The notes beneath the pieces were generated by a model that saw only the letters and a list, made by a program, of their open reading frames with translations, searched no databases and was not told the origin of the DNA. Below are positions 63,513 to 64,000 of a stretch of 64,000 bases of DNA, piece after piece. The stretch comes from Puffinus mauretanicus (taxonomy: Eukaryota; Chordata; Aves; Procellariiformes; Procellariidae). The DNA lies in NCBI GenBank assembly GCA_023333565.1, contig JAJKFH010002906.1, forward strand, positions 62,001 to 126,000, in the 5' to 3' direction. The stretch's first letter is position 1; each line of letters begins with the position of its first letter. Position numbers and translations under genes: made by a program.

Positions 63513-64000
63513 ATACTGACATCACGTCTGAAAAATATCTTTACATTACACTCCAAAAACTGTAATAAAAGAATGGTTGCAAAGACAGCTACTGGCCAGC
63601 TAGCAGCCTTCACTGAGACCTTCTATGCATGTAAATAATGAGATGGTTTTTACATGCACCGATTCATGCCCCCCAACATGCCCCACAGACTACTGTAAAA
63701 ACTGGACAGTATGAAAAAGAAAAGTCAAGGACATAAAGAGAATAAGGTTGTTTACAGAAATCCTACTTTAGCACTCTAATTCACAATGCTAAAAGCAGCA
63801 CCAAAAAAAACCCCAATCCCCCAAAAAACCAAACAATCCAGAATATACAGTATTAAGATTCCATAATCAGAATTTCAAGTATGAAGGTAAAAAAAATGTT
63901 AATGCCTAAGAATTTAGACATATTCTGCAAAACTTCTAGGTAACTGGCAGTTAACTATTATTCCAAAGATCAGGCAACACAAAACAGACTTCTTCAGTCT

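Larger units (their letters stand above)
61767..64000 (-). other. VAPA: VAPA upstream intron (partial, continues beyond window)
   Basis: From the acceptor at 61767 to the window end I find neither the exon ending the MSP domain nor the long-isoform insert known from mammals, so this is one intron of more than 2.2 kb. It contains the decayed coding-like segment at 62703-63140 and A-rich tracts at about 63450-63512 and 63803-63838. Confidence 0.8.

Noticed and set aside
63450..63838. AAACCC/CCAAA-rich tracts resembling interstitial telomeric repeat
   Set aside because: The units are irregular and dominated by A-runs; no TTAGGG/CCCTAA array is present.
1..64000. CRISPR arrays, operons, tRNA or rRNA genes, or a novel multi-gene system
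   Set aside because: No regularly spaced repeats, no prokaryotic gene organisation and no recognisable structural RNA gene were seen. The window is an ordinary vertebrate locus with two known genes.

Overview
The window is vertebrate nuclear DNA, almost certainly avian. It has low gene density, long introns with GT-AG borders, CpG islands, and 3' fragments of CR1 LINEs, several ending in the bird-type tail related to ATTCTGTGATTCTGTGA or ATTCTATGATTCT. Two protein-coding genes can be read with confidence. One is a complete APCDD1 gene on the + strand (five coding exons, 515 codons, 17100-45391). The other is the 3' end of VAPA on the - strand (last two coding exons, 60469-61766), whose 5' part lies beyond the right edge.

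Layout. Positions 1-16.3 kb are the upstream flank of APCDD1: an old CR1 3' end at the left edge, a younger CR1 fragment with an open reverse-transcriptase tail at 3.8-4.4 kb, a short CR1 tail at 10.4 kb, simple repeats, and no gene that I can support. At 16.3-17.4 kb a CpG island covers the APCDD1 promoter, 5' UTR and first exon. It contains six hexamers of CCCCGG type (GGGGCC on the other strand) and a possible 44-codon upstream ORF. From 17.1 to 45.4 kb lies APCDD1, with introns of 9.2, 1.4, 14.1 and 2.0 kb. The coding exons join without any frame break into a signal peptide, two homologous APCDDC domains and a C-terminal membrane anchor. From 45.4 to 51.2 kb are the 3' UTR and non-coding DNA. 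At 51.24-51.44 kb there is a compact CpG island with no gene assigned to it, followed by an AGC repeat. From 51.5 to 60.5 kb the DNA is AT-rich and non-coding; part of it is probably the VAPA 3' UTR. From 60.5 to 64 kb are the last two VAPA exons and part of an upstream intron. That intron holds a decayed, protein-like segment that I could not identify.

Biology. APCDD1 is a membrane-anchored inhibitor of Wnt signalling at the cell surface. VAPA is an ER tail-anchored protein that tethers the ER to other membranes. Nothing suggests the two work together; they are simply neighbours. They converge tail to tail here, whereas from memory both human genes on 18p11.22 are read in the same direction, so a local rearrangement is worth testing.

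I found no novel defence, mobile or biosynthetic system. The observations most worth a second look are the unidentified decayed coding segment in the VAPA intron, the orphan CpG island, the convergent APCDD1/VAPA arrangement, the GGGGCC-type repeat with the uORF, and possible intron-retention forms of APCDD1 that would be soluble.
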